NCBI GenBank assembly: GCA_963675555.1
Contig: OY776678.1
Span: forward strand, 10,522,171 to 10,586,170
DNA: 64,000 nt
Origin: Leptura quadrifasciata
Lineage: Eukaryota; Arthropoda; Insecta; Coleoptera; Cerambycidae
Reading direction: 5' to 3'
Made by a program: the position numbers and the translations under genes
The notes under the pieces: generated by a model
What the model saw: only the letters and a program-made list of their open reading frames with translations
Database searches by the model: none
Told to the model about the DNA's origin: nothing
Part shown: one piece after another, positions 42,898 to 53,704 of the stretch
Layout of the letters: each line of letters opens with the position of its first letter
Position numbering within the stretch: the stretch's first letter is position 1

Positions 42898-43725
42898 GAA
42901 TAAAATTGATTTGGCCTCTGTTATGCTAGTACGGTCATTTATTTAGAGGGGCCCTAGATTAGGCAATTTATTTTTATATGATATAAAAATTAAGTATTTG
43001 GTTTTATCTTTTTTTTTTTATACATTTATTTAACGTCGGCCTATTTCCGCTACTGAGGCCTAACACCGACGCCTGTAGACGAGCTACCCCCAACCAGGAA
43101 TTTTGCCGAACCTCTTCCCTTAAGAAGAGTAGGGATCTTTTACTTGCCTAACATTTAATAGACAAGGGACCCTCCGAAGGATGGTATATCTCCTATACAA
43201 CCCTCGCCTAAGGTTGTATAGCTTCCGCGCATACACTGATATACAAGCCGCTGGAAGATGTGTGAGGCGAGGACGTGGTCTTCGTTGGAACGGTCACCAA
43301 TCCAACTACTAACCACGCCTAACGTTGCTTTACATCGCATATCGAAGTATGTATATAGTAAAGACGCACCTACGCTCGCCCCCTTGGTTTTATCTATGTT
43401 CATAGTAAGTGTATTCTTGTCAAACTACTGCTTTATTCTATTGAAGTCACTTTCTGCTATAGTTTTCAAATTTCCCACGTCTCTCCACCATAGAATGTTA
43501 CAGTGTCATCAGCAAACCAGTTGTATTTAAAGTAAATAGGTTATTCATATATAAAATAAACAATATTGGTCCCAGAACTGCACCTTGCAGTACCCGATAA
43601 CTTATCACCCTTCTTTCACTTTTGATACCGTTGATACTTACATGATATATTGACTTCTTTCTGGCAAATAACTTTTCATAAGCTCAAAAGCTTTACCTTT
43701 AAATCTATAATTTTTTAGTTTATAC
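42898..43725 (-). pseudogene. LINE RT fragment interrupted by a SINE
   Basis: The reverse strand reads KNYRFKGKAFEL, GAVLGPILFI (motif B), WFADDTVTFYGGE (motif C), then, beyond the SINE at 43010-43383, TLTMNIDKTKYLIFISYKNK. The SINE insertion lies within the RT thumb. Multiple stops. Upstream motifs are lost. Confidence 0.7.
43010..43383 (-). mobile_element. 5S-like SINE copy b, full length
   Basis: The same family as 31959-32363. The 5S-like block lies at 43271-43331 and the T-rich tail complement at 43010-43020. The 12-base duplication TTGGTTTTATCT flanks it (42998-43009 and 43384-43395). A short internal stretch of the body (about 15 bases after GACAAGGGACC) is deleted relative to copy a. 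Confidence 0.85.
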
Positions 43726-44252
43726 AGGGTGGCCCGTAAGTAATGGTACATAGAGCAACAGTGGGTTTCTGACATTAAAATATTACGATTTAACTCAACT
43801 TACCTAAATACAAAAATTGATATTAACAGAGATATAGGATGTTAAAGTATTAATTTTGAAGTTTCTCAAGTATTATTGTGAAAATTGGTGAATGAGGGTC
43901 TTTTGAGATGAAAAATTCAAATCTGCTACCATTTTTTTGTGTAGATTCTAGAGGGCCCCTCACAAGCATTGTTTAAGGTGTAAATGTACTTTTGACTTTT
44001 TTATCCATAGCGTTATCCCTTCTAAAACAAAATCCTAAACTAAAATCTCATTTTAGCGAAAAAGAAATATACTTAAAACATATTTTTAGTCGCAAACTCC
44101 TCTATAAAATCCTTATTTTACTATAAGGAACGTAACCAGACTGCAACCAACAGCTACTCTCCGGGCTATGTACCCCACCGAGCGCTGAATTACAAGTTAC
44201 AAGCCTGGCGCATTAAATGTAATAATTGAATATTAACATCAAAACGCCAATA
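43726..44252. other. Transposon-end-like sequence
   Basis: TACAGGGTGGCCCGTAAGTA at 43723 has the family-typical transposon terminus. No matching opposite end or transposase was found before the next LINE, so this is a one-sided remnant. Confidence 0.45.
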
Positions 44253-44705
44253 ATAATAATAATAATTTATTAGTCCAAGAGATCATTTACATGATATAGG
44301 ATATGTCAAAAATGTATCCGATGTATCGGTTGAATCGTAAAATTACAAGTCAACATATAAACAAACAACATACAAACAATATAAAAGTACAATAAGTAAA
44401 CAATAAATATAAAATATACACCATGATAATATATGTATATAACAATACAAGACAATAAAGTAATAAATAATTAATGCAATAAAATTAGATAGTAGAAATT
44501 AAAATATACGATATACACTAAAACCATGTATGTTTATAAGAGTAGATAGGATACAACTAGTCATATTGTTTGTGTAAAGTCGTAGATCAAATACATATAA
44601 ACATATATATGGAATAGAAATTGGATTTAAAATATAAAAACTTAAAAACTACAGCCTATCATTAAGGTATTCGTCTATAGAATAGTAACATTTACTTTTC
44701 AGTGC
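44253..44705 (-). mobile_element. LINE 3' end fragment
   Basis: The minus-strand piece ends in AATAATAATAAT (44253-44270) and begins with the last codons of an ORF2, YYSIDEYLNDRL, the usual Jockey-type C-terminus (compare VDEYLMS at 2482). Mostly 3' UTR. Confidence 0.65.
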
Positions 44706-44905
44706 TTCGATTGCAACAAACACCAGCTGAAAGACTGATCCTACTTAAAGGAGCTCTCTCGCCAGCCGTCACACACCACTTGCAGACTGCAGTTTCGAGC
44801 TGTTGGCTCTCGACCTTGCATTGACGAGATAAACATAAACAATAATGATAATAAAATTTTGACAGGAAATACAAAAGTTATAATAAAAAACTCAATATTT
44901 TTGTA
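44706..44905. other. Unassigned
   Basis: A short G/C-richer stretch between two LINE pieces. No protein recognised. Confidence 0.35.
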
Positions 44906-46570
44906 ACCAATTTCAGAAAACGAAATTATATATAGTATAAATAGTCTAAAAAACAATAGTGCACCGGGCCTTGATGCTATTCGGGTAAAAACAATAAAAG
45001 AGTCACTGATTTATATATTAAGACCATTGCAACATATTATAAATTTGATATTCCAACAAGGTTATTTTCCACAAGCATTAAAAAAACTATTATAAAGCCG
45101 TTATTTAAACAAGGCAACGCAAATGTTATCTCTAACTACCGTCCAATATCTCTTATTAGTAATATTGCAAAAATTATAGAAAAATGCATTAAGAAGCGGC
45201 TTTTAGAACATACTGATAAATATAATATAATATCAAATTTCCAATTTGGATTTAGAGAAGGAGTGTCCACTGTCGATGCAATGTATAATGTGACAAGTTA
45301 TTTATATCAAAAGCTAAATAATAATCAAAAGCCACTGGCAATATTTTTAGATCTAGCAAAGGCTTTTGACAATATTTCTCATCAAAATCTACTAAAAAAA
45401 TTAGATACATATATAGTTTCAGAGGCACATGCGGTGATTTACTTAGAAACTATTTAACAAATCGGAAACAGATTGTCAGCATAGACTCAGAGAAAAGTGA
45501 AGAAAAACTAGTTACGTATGGAATACCTCAAGGAACAGTTATAGGTCCAATTCTTTTTCAAATTTACATAAATGACATGCTTAATTTAGATATTTCAGAG
45601 GAAATCATATCTTATACCGATGACACAGTCTTATTATTTTTCGATGTCAGCTAGGAGTTAGGAAAAGGGACTTCACAACGTAAAATTTTGGTTAACAAGA
45701 AATTTATTAACTCTAAATAAAACAGAAATAAAATTTTTAACATTTTCTTAAAATTCAGCAGGAAAATCCCATATTAATAAACTAAAATTGCATAAATGTA
45801 AAAAGAATCTCATTACTTGCGACAGTTGTGAAGATTATATTGAATCAACTGAAAACATCAAATACTTAGGTTTATATATTGATCAGTTTTTCAAATGGGA
45901 TAAACACGTGGAAATATTAACAGGAAAAATTCGAAAGTTAGTATATAAATTTTATCAGCTTAGACAATACATGGATTTACATTCTCTCATAAATATTTAT
46001 AAAGCCTTAGTAGAGTCTATAATTAAGTATGGTTTAATAATTTGGGGCGGGGCATATGACAGTACTCTAAATACCCTTAAAATAATTCAAAGATATATTT
46101 AAAAAATTATTTTGAACGAACCTGGATATTATTCGACACAACCATTATTTGAAAATATTAAAGTATTGGATATTGATAGTGTATACATTATAGATATTCT
46201 GAATTATGTACAAAAAAAACCCAAAATAAAAAATAAATCAGACCATAACTACTTAACTCGCAAGACCAAAACCAACAAATACAGCCTTCTCAAAGTATAT
46301 AGATTATACGCGAATTAAATTGCAGAACGTCTTACCTGTATCAATAAAAGACATAAAATACTTTAAAAAATATAAAAGAATAGCTAAAACATATGTAAAT
46401 GAAAATATAAATAAATTTAAGCAAATTTTGAGAAAATGATATATTTGGTTACTCACTGTACTCGATTCATTCCACTAGTATAGATACTTTTTATTTTATT
46501 TCTCTTTATTTTCTTCTATTGTATTAGATGTATTAATTAATATGATGTAAAAATATATATATATATTTTT
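44906..46570 (+). mobile_element. 5'-truncated LINE
   Basis: A plus-strand LINE, truncated in the EN-RT linker, with a nearly complete RT, 3' UTR and an AT-dinucleotide tail (46550-46566). Confidence 0.7.
44910..46440 (+). pseudogene. LINE RT, frameshifted, with YTDD motif
   Basis: The forward strand reads INSLKNNSAPGLDAIRVKTI, NYRPISLISNIAKIIEKCIK, QFGFREGVSTVDAM, motif A AIFLDLAKAFDNISHQNLL, a frame break, RNYLTNRKQIVSID, motif B GIPQGTVIGPILFQIYIND and motif C SYTDDTVLLFF, where Thr replaces the usual Ala. It then continues through stops to IKYLGLYIDQFFKWDKHVE and NYLTRKTKTNKY. Several stops make it inactive. Confidence 0.75.
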
Positions 46571-46879
46571 AGCGCTCGGTAATTAAATACATTAATAATT
46601 AGGAATAGATAGACACAAGACAAGCTACCTGTGAGCTTAGGTGTCATATTTGAACCTTTTAGTTTTAGAATATAAGTACTATACTTAATAAATAACAATT
46701 TTTAAATGTTTTTTATGAATAAGTTACCAACACAATAATTATAAGAGCTGGCACAATAATTAAACTGATAATATGTATTATTATGTCAATTAATTTAAAA
46801 TAAATTTATTATTATTATTTAAAAATTTTATTATTCTTATTTTTAGGATTTTTTCAAATATTTTTAAAATGTGATATTA
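46571..46879. other. Unassigned AT-rich spacer
   Basis: Nothing recognised; short TTA/TTAT runs only. Confidence 0.4.
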
Positions 46880-47395
46880 GCGAGAATGATCTGTGGTTTG
46901 ACGTTTCAAGTTCCACGTACGGTTTAATTATTTCAACTTTTTTTAAAAATATTTGGAAAGACTTCTAAGTCCATGGCTTTGTTGCTAATATACATAGTTC
47001 GTGCTGATATTTCAGCAACCACTTCTTTTAATATTGCTGCTTTTATATTGTCATGCCCTGGTGATTTATGATATTTAAGTTCTAGCATAATTTATTTTTA
47101 CCTCATCTTCATTTGTTGCAAAATGCTTATTCGCAATTTCTTTTTTGTCGGTAATTATTTCGTTGTCTATTTTTATCTATTCGATACTTGCTTGGTTTTT
47201 ATTTTTGTTACATAATTTGTTGACTTTTGACCATAGGTTTTGTGAACAATTATTATTTTTATTTATTAAATTTCTGTAATATATAGTTTTTGTCTTTTTT
47301 TATTAATTGACAGCTTATTTTTATAGTTCTTGTATTGACTTGCTAGATTTATGTTGAGGTTGTTTATTTGTCTTAATTTTATTTTAATATTTCAA
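46880..47395 (-). pseudogene. LINE EN-RT linker fragment
   Basis: The reverse strand reads YHKSPGHDNIKAAILKEVVA and VFPNIFKKVEIIKP, with a Lys/Asn-rich stretch before it; this is the region ahead of RT motif 1 in Jockey-type LINEs. Frame breaks are present and no RT follows. Confidence 0.6.
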
Positions 47396-48654
47396 CGGAT
47401 AAGTGAACCACTTATCCTGAACGAATAAATACGGACCTGTGAATAATAAGCTTCCGTACACCGCGCTAACTCTCTGTACAACAATAGACTGACACAGAGG
47501 CTAGAATGCGCCACGAAAAGATCAAATACTTCGCCTGGAAGTAGCGGAGGTGCATTTTGTTGTTAACATTTGGAGATTTGACGTTTGTACGATTGGGTTG
47601 CGAATATCTCGCCCACCCACACAGTCCAACCCGAGCAATGACAATAAGAGAAATTGGTGGGATTCGCGGAATCCAACTACCAATGGAAACAGTCGGCACG
47701 GCTCGAGTTTCTCGGAATGTGGATCTTATTGCCACCGGGGTGGGATTGGACGCAGTTGTCGGCGCCGCCACCGGAGCTCTATTGGAGGATTCTCGTCTTT
47801 TTTGTACGATTGTGTGATTCTACGATTGTTATTCCTGCGCAGAATTGGGATTTTTTTGCAGTCACGTACCGGCAACGTGATACCCCAGCATTAAATATTC
47901 CCTATCTGAAATCATGCTGTGTCATTCTTATTTAATTTCTAGTTGGTATATATTTTACCAAATCCGTTAATATCGATCGAATTTCAGTAGACAAATAACA
48001 GGCTTGCATTTTACGTTTGTCGAGTAAGTGGCGGAGTCGCCAGGCTTACACATTGTGAATAATATATTTATAATAATTAATCTGCTACTCTTCAAGTTAA
48101 TTCCTTTTTATCGAGTTATTAAACCTTTTAAGCCGTCAAGCGTTTACTAGTAGTGTAAATAGTTTGTATTCCCAAGTTGATATAGAATGAATTTTATTTA
48201 TGAAACAACTTAAACACAAGCCCAAGTCCAATATATAGCCTAGGTATTATGGGTCCATAAAGTCAGTTAACACCTATTGTCGTGTGAAAGAAACCGTTTC
48301 ATTTTATTGACGTTTTTATAAGATATTATAATTCTGAAAGAAGGAATAATGGTGGGGTAGTTTCCAGTAGCGCATCTAAACCGTTACAGAAGAAAAATAT
48401 AATTACTTTTATTCTGGTGGTATTACTAACGAGAATTGCGCACATTACTGTCAGCGGTATCTAAGACGCAACGTACGACAAGTAATTCGTACAAGAATAC
48501 TGGATGTTTCTAAAATATCTGTACATTGCGCGGCACATAAATGTGGTACATTTTATTAATGTAAATCTGGCTCGACTTGTCAAATTTTACATCATTCAAT
48601 CTGTCACAGGTACTTATAGCAATGTCAAAATAATTAAGTAATATTAGAAAATTA
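47396..48654. other. Unassigned region with a GC-rich segment
   Basis: GGATAAGTG and CACTTATCC form a perfect 9-base inverted repeat at about 47404-47424. 47460-47900 is G/C-richer and holds overlapping frames (the longest coherent one is 86 codons at 47557-47817, rich in Gly/Ala/Val at its end). No family is recognised. The rest shows nothing. Confidence 0.35.
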
Positions 48655-49110
48655 CGCATAATTACTAAAATTGAGGCTGATTGGTATTTAACTGCAGAAT
48701 TTAATTTAAGTGAAACTATGGCTCAGCGAATTAAAAAACGATGGGAGAATGAAAAGTCTATTAAAAAAAATAAAGAAACAGGAAAACAAACTACGGTTGA
48801 GCAGGATGCTGATTTAGTCGATTATTTAAGACATCATCTGTTTGAAACAGCAAAGAAGGTAAGTGTAGAGACAAACTTCCCTGCTTCGGTAACGACTGCC
48901 TTAAGATGAATTCGAAAATCAGATATAAGGAACTGCGCGCTGCGAAAAAAATATAGGTTTAATGACAAGGTCGGATTACTTTTGCTCTTAATCATCTACT
49001 TCATGGAATTTTTGAGGCAGGGTCATTTCTTCTGATGAAAAAGTATTTCAGTCATATCACAAACAACATATTCGAGTATATAGACCGTCTCACTGTATAT
49101 ATAGATTGTT
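48655..49110 (+). pseudogene. Tc1/mariner-type transposase, N-terminal part
   Basis: The forward strand reads MAQRIKKRWENEKSIKKNKE, VETNFPASVTTALRRIRKSD-like sequence (with a stop in place of the first Arg), NCALRKKYRFNDKV, and then the first-Asp block VISSDEKVFQSYHKQHIRVY. This differs from the DD41D family. The matching C-terminus lies at 50355-50572. Confidence 0.65.
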
Positions 49111-49119
49111 TCACCAAAT

Positions 49120-49725
49120 GATAGATTTTATATTCTGATATGCTAGAAAAAATCCAAAAAAGACTACTGAGAACCCTATTCTTTAGAAAACATAATTCAT
49201 GGCCATTATTTATATCTTACACAACGCAACTACTAGATTTTAATATTAACTCACTCCAGAATAGAAGAAATAACTCTGAGATATTGTTTATATTTAACGT
49301 TTTTAATAAGATTAATGATCCTGACATCTTAGCAGGAATTGCTATTAATGTTCCTGATGTTAGTTTAAGAAGGAGAGATAATATTTTTAAAATAACAAAC
49401 ACAATTTCGCCCGTTAGCCAATGTTTGATTACTACAAATGAATTTATAAAAAATCATGACATAGACTTTTTTAACATAAGTAGAAGTAAACTGTTAAATT
49501 GTATGTAATATTAGCATAATATGATAAATTTTATATTATATTAGCTTTGCATATAATTATATGTAATATTAGCTTTACATGTCAAATGTATATTTCTCCT
49601 CCACACTACTTTTCCTTAGTTTTAGCCTGTAGTATACACACTACTAAAACCCTATACACCATGTAAGTGAAATATTGTATTCTGTATGATGTGCAGTATA
49701 AATAAACTTCTAATTAATTAAATTA
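49120..49725 (+). mobile_element. 5'-truncated LINE 3' end
   Basis: An open frame (49140-49508) reads IQKRLLRTLFFRKHNSWPLF and SLQNRRNNSEILFIFNVFNK, the RT thumb C-terminus of a LINE. A 3' UTR follows, ending near TATAAATAAACTTC and TTAATTAAATTA. The insertion separates two halves of a Tc1-type transposase. Confidence 0.65.
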
Positions 49726-50354
49726 TTGCGTTTCTCCCCACCAAGCGTCAGTTCTCCTCCGCTCGAGCGCCTGAACGTCCAACGGTCAGAAATAGCCCGA
49801 TTTTCAAATGAGTTTTGAAGGTAGTAATCGAAACCTTACGAAAATTTAATGGTAATAGGGTTATAGAGAATTTCATCACGAAGAATTATTTTGTAGAAAA
49901 ATTGTTCTATGACCTTTTTTTACCATTTTCACACCGTTTTTCGGAAACACCTTTTATTACATTTTCGTTATTTCGGTTAAAAGTTATTAATATTTTTGCA
50001 TGAAATTTTTAGAGTAGAGATAATTACAGTCCCTGTATTAAATGGCAAAAATGGCCTTATTTAGCAGTTTTTAATTTTTTGTGCAAAAACTTATTGACCG
50101 ATTTCAATTATTAAAAACTAATTTCTTTCGTCTTTTTACGAGCTATTTCGTTTAAAAAAATTGTTGTTGTTTAAAAAAAATTTCTATCGCATCGAAAACG
50201 TGAAAAAACCTGTTTTGGGCACTTTCATGCCCTTTTTTCAACGGGATCCAAATAAAATTTGCTTTCCAAATCATATATACCTGATTCCCACTATTTTTCT
50301 CCCAATTATCAGGTTCACAAAATGCACTGAGGAATTTTTAGAAAAAATAAACTA
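49726..50354. other. Unassigned
   Basis: No clear coding content or repeats; it may be part of the split transposon. Confidence 0.35.
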
Positions 50355-50572
50355 TCTGACCTGGACTACTTGGAGGTTAATTGAGATGGCGAGAATGGTG
50401 AGAAATATGGGAAAATTTGCACGAAATGCAGAACATTTATGGAATGGGCTCTTACTGAGGAAGCGTGAGAAAAGCTGACAGAAGATCAAAATTTACCAAT
50501 AAATTTAATGAACTCGATGCCAAACAGATTACAAGAAGTCTTAGATAACAACGAAACTATGACTAGTTACTA
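50355..50572 (+). pseudogene. Tc1/mariner-type transposase, C-terminal part
   Basis: The forward strand reads EMARMVRNMGKFARNAEHLW, then after a frame change and one stop LTEDQNLPINLMNSMPNRLQ and EVLDNNETMTSY with its stop, the standard C-terminus of IS630/Tc1 transposases (…NSMPRRLQAVIDNxGxxTxY). Probably the same copy as 48655-49110. The second-Asp block is missing. Confidence 0.65.
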
Positions 50573-51569
50573 ACTTTTATATGTTGCATGATTTATCTCG
50601 ATGTTTTTAACAAATTAAATTCGTTTCGTTTAACCCGCTATTGTATTTCTTAATAGTTTTCTTCTAGACACAAATTCTACTGCTAATATTTATAAAATGA
50701 TAATACCGTTTTTATTTATTTCCTCTGATATCAATAACCTGCAAAGCTCTTAAATGACAGTTTGCATCGGTCGCGCTCAGGGAGATCGCCCTACACAACT
50801 AAAAAACGCGATTTACAGTTCACAAGTGTTGTACTTTTACTTGCCGCGCAGTGTACAAAAGCTACATATATAACCGAGTCTCAATCTAAATATACTTCGT
50901 TGTGGCACCGTCGAACGACATACAACTTCAAAGATTCTTTTTAGGATCTAAACAATTTTCTTTAGAGACAATGATTAAATTTTAGATGGGTTTATCATGG
51001 AAAAAGTTGGTCAAAAGTTGGTTAACCATATGCACTGAAACTCAATATTTTTAAGTGACTGGTCGATAAAATTGTAGACAGCCTTTCCAATAAATTAACA
51101 CCTAGTTATATAAAGGATATATAAAGACAACGAAGGTATATAAAAAAATTTCCACTAGTTATCAAGGTTTATTGTGGTTTTATCAGGTTACTGTTCGTTC
51201 CAGGTATAAAATCGCATTTTATAAAACTTATAGTAACCGTTACTACGAATTATATACCAATTACAATTTATCTGATATAGGTACTCCACGTGTTTTAGCT
51301 GTAAAATTAACCTCTGTGCTAAATTCATGCCCTACGAATTTTTTTTATTGTGTTTATTTGGATGTCTTGAATGAAATTTGATAGTTACGCCACGATACAC
51401 CTAAGGGATTTTGTGAAAAACGCTTCGGAAGGTCGCGGGAACCGCGGATTCGCGATTAACTCCGTTTTTATGGCCCAAACGAGAACAACACCTATTTATT
51501 ATACAAGTTGTTCATCTGTAAATTCTGTATCTTAAAGGGGCTATACATTTTTTTTCGTATGTCTAAACG
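50573..51569. other. Unassigned
   Basis: No family-level similarity seen. A 69-codon frame at 51172 and a 60-codon frame at 50762 are not supported by anything else. Confidence 0.4.
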
Positions 51570-51890
51570 TTTACATACATTTAGTTCCTCCAACATCTTC
51601 AGCAGCTCAACAGCATTCGTGCATTATCAAGCTCAAACATCGTTGGGAAAAGACATTGATCCTGAACAGTGGGGCTGGATTAGGGAGAATGATGGTTTGC
51701 AGCCAGTACCAACCCAGTTACCACCAGCTCCAGACATATTGTTAAATTCAATTTTTTGCAACTGTACAAAGGGTTGTGTAGGAAAATATAGCTGTAGGAA
51801 AGTAGACCTGAATTGTTCAACAGCTTGTGGGCATGCCACGGTCACTCCTGCTTGCATGCCGCACCTATAATTGCTATGAATGACGAAATG
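51570..51890 (+). pseudogene. CXC-like Cys-rich protein remnant
   Basis: The reading frame contains SLGKDIDPEQWGWIRENDGL, LPPAPDILLNSIFCNC and TKGCVGKYSCRKVDLNCSTA, resembling a Cys-rich CXC-like module found in uncharacterised repeated proteins of insects. A one-base shift near 51610 separates it from an upstream LVPPTSSAAQQHS. One expected Cys has become Tyr or Ser (KYSC). The frame ends at 51870. Related to 60788-61207, with which it also shares downstream sequence. The family's function is unknown to me. Confidence 0.55.
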
Positions 51891-53034
51891 GACGACATAG
51901 AATCCTATCGGAAATGAAAGTAATGACAACGATTGTTATTCGACGATAACGTTTCAGATATCAAAGGAGTCTAACTAGTTTAAGATCCGGCATGGATTAG
52001 ACCACCTGGGGAAACCATGTAAAAAAAGCGCGCCGAGCATTCTATCTCTAATGATTTTTTGACTTATTCACTGTATATAAAATATATAAGACATTCTGGT
52101 AGAAAATAAAGATCACAGAGCTCTATAGCAGCAATATTTAATTTTCATTCTGAAACATAGAAAGTAAGATAATTTCGAAATATGACGTGCGAAAGAGGTT
52201 TGGCGTCCAAATAAACACAATAAGGTATAAGAAAACTAAACTACGATCAGTTTCCATGAGGAATGTTTGAGTTATATACATATACACGTGGACACAAGCC
52301 TTTTTAAATTTTACCGAGAAAAATATTAATTAAAATACTGGTGTCATGGCGTTTCAGGATTAGTTCCTTGCGCTGCATATAAGAAAGTAAATATCATTCT
52401 CTTATTAGAAAAAAATCAAACTGCTAACCCTTTGAACACGTCACTGGTGGTAGTCCTATAGGTCTAAGGCGTAGGGGGGTAAGACATGAACCAGACTCGA
52501 AGTAGAATATCAATAATGTGACCGTGCGATTGCCAAGTCTCAACATGGCCGCGTTCTCTCTCCAGTTCTATTCCTCCTCCTTCAGGACTTTACTCAAGAT
52601 TCCCAGGATTCAGGATCTCCCTGAAACAGCCGCCCGAGCCGCAATATTAATGTATTTAGGACTATTATATTACGACCCCGTCGATATTACGGTTAATGTA
52701 GGGTGGAAATTTGCGGATTATGTTAGTTTTTATTTATGTAGTTACTGCGATTTAAATAAAACGTTTTTGCTTTTTATCGGAAAATTCCAAGTAGATGCAT
52801 GATGTTTGTCCACTGAATTTTGTGATAAATTGTGCCACATAGAATTTTCTGAGTAATCTAAATTTTGAATAATATACAGGGTCGTTCATTAAAAATAGCA
52901 AACTTTATAGTGTTTCCAGTTGAACCGGAAATAAGAATCAGATGTTAGAACAAAAAAATGTGAAAATTTAATTATACTACTTCACAAGATTTGAAATCGA
53001 TACCTTTCTTTACACTCCGCATATTGATGCCTTA
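51891..53034. other. Flank of CXC-like remnant; unassigned
   Basis: CTGGGGAAACCATGTAAAAAAAGCGCGC at about 52009-52036 (28 bases; key part GGGGAAACCA) is mirrored downstream of the other CXC-like remnant. TACAGGGTCGTTCATTAAAA at 52875 looks like a transposon terminus. The 94-codon frame at 52518 has no recognised relatives. Confidence 0.35.
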
Positions 53035-53260
53035 AAGACAAACCACGGTGAGATCTGGAAACTGGGGACGGCAAATTGAGGCCCCGGAATGGACCCAGTC
53101 CTAAAAACTGAAACTTACCCTGATAGTTTTTCTTCTAACATTTCTTCTCTTAACCATTTTCTTGGCCATTTTTCTCTTGATATAGATCTGGGGAGTAGGC
53201 AGATAGAGGCCCCGGATTCGAATCAACCCATCCCTTCTCACTCCATTTCTCTTAACCGTT
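53035..53260. repeat. Degenerate tandem duplication
   Basis: Two units share AGATCTGG, a GAGGCCCCGGA block and a CCATT/CTCTTAACC-type run, about 120 bases apart. Not identified further. Confidence 0.45.
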
Positions 53261-53704
53261 TTTCTTGACATTCTTACTCTCTTTAAAATGGCTCCAAAAT
53301 GGAAGCCGATTGGTCGAGGCATTATTAATCTCAAACCCGCAAATTTATCATGTGTATTCATGAAAAAGGAAAATATTTTGAAAGTCGCAGTCAAATAAAA
53401 CTGGACTACTTACTTTTTTACCTTTACCAAGGTAGTCGTAAATTTTTTGACAAAATCAAAGGTTGCTAAGTCCGTAGATTTATTAACTCTATAACCAAAC
53501 GGACTATGAGTGAATACATTATTCAATTCTATTGGCCACTATTCTTTTCAGGAAATAGTTTGAATATATTTCAAACTTATAATTGTTTGTTAAATTAGTA
53601 ATGACATAATTCATTGTTGTGATTGAATTGGGATCTACTCGCAAGCCAATTCTTGTTGCCTCATTAATTAAGAATGTTAATAAGAAGGAGTCAACTATAT
53701 GTTA
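53261..53704. other. Unassigned
   Basis: No gene recognised up to the transposon start at 53705. Confidence 0.4.

Noticed and set aside
43155..43403. 82-codon open frame starting MNIDKTKGASVGAS
   Set aside because: A chimera of LINE RT text (MNIDKTK) and SINE sequence, produced by the SINE insertion.
51172..51381. 69-codon plus-strand frame
   Set aside because: Tyr/Asn-rich low-complexity translation, no relatives recognised.
52518..52802. 94-codon plus-strand frame
   Set aside because: No recognised family, no supporting context; could be real but not supportable.
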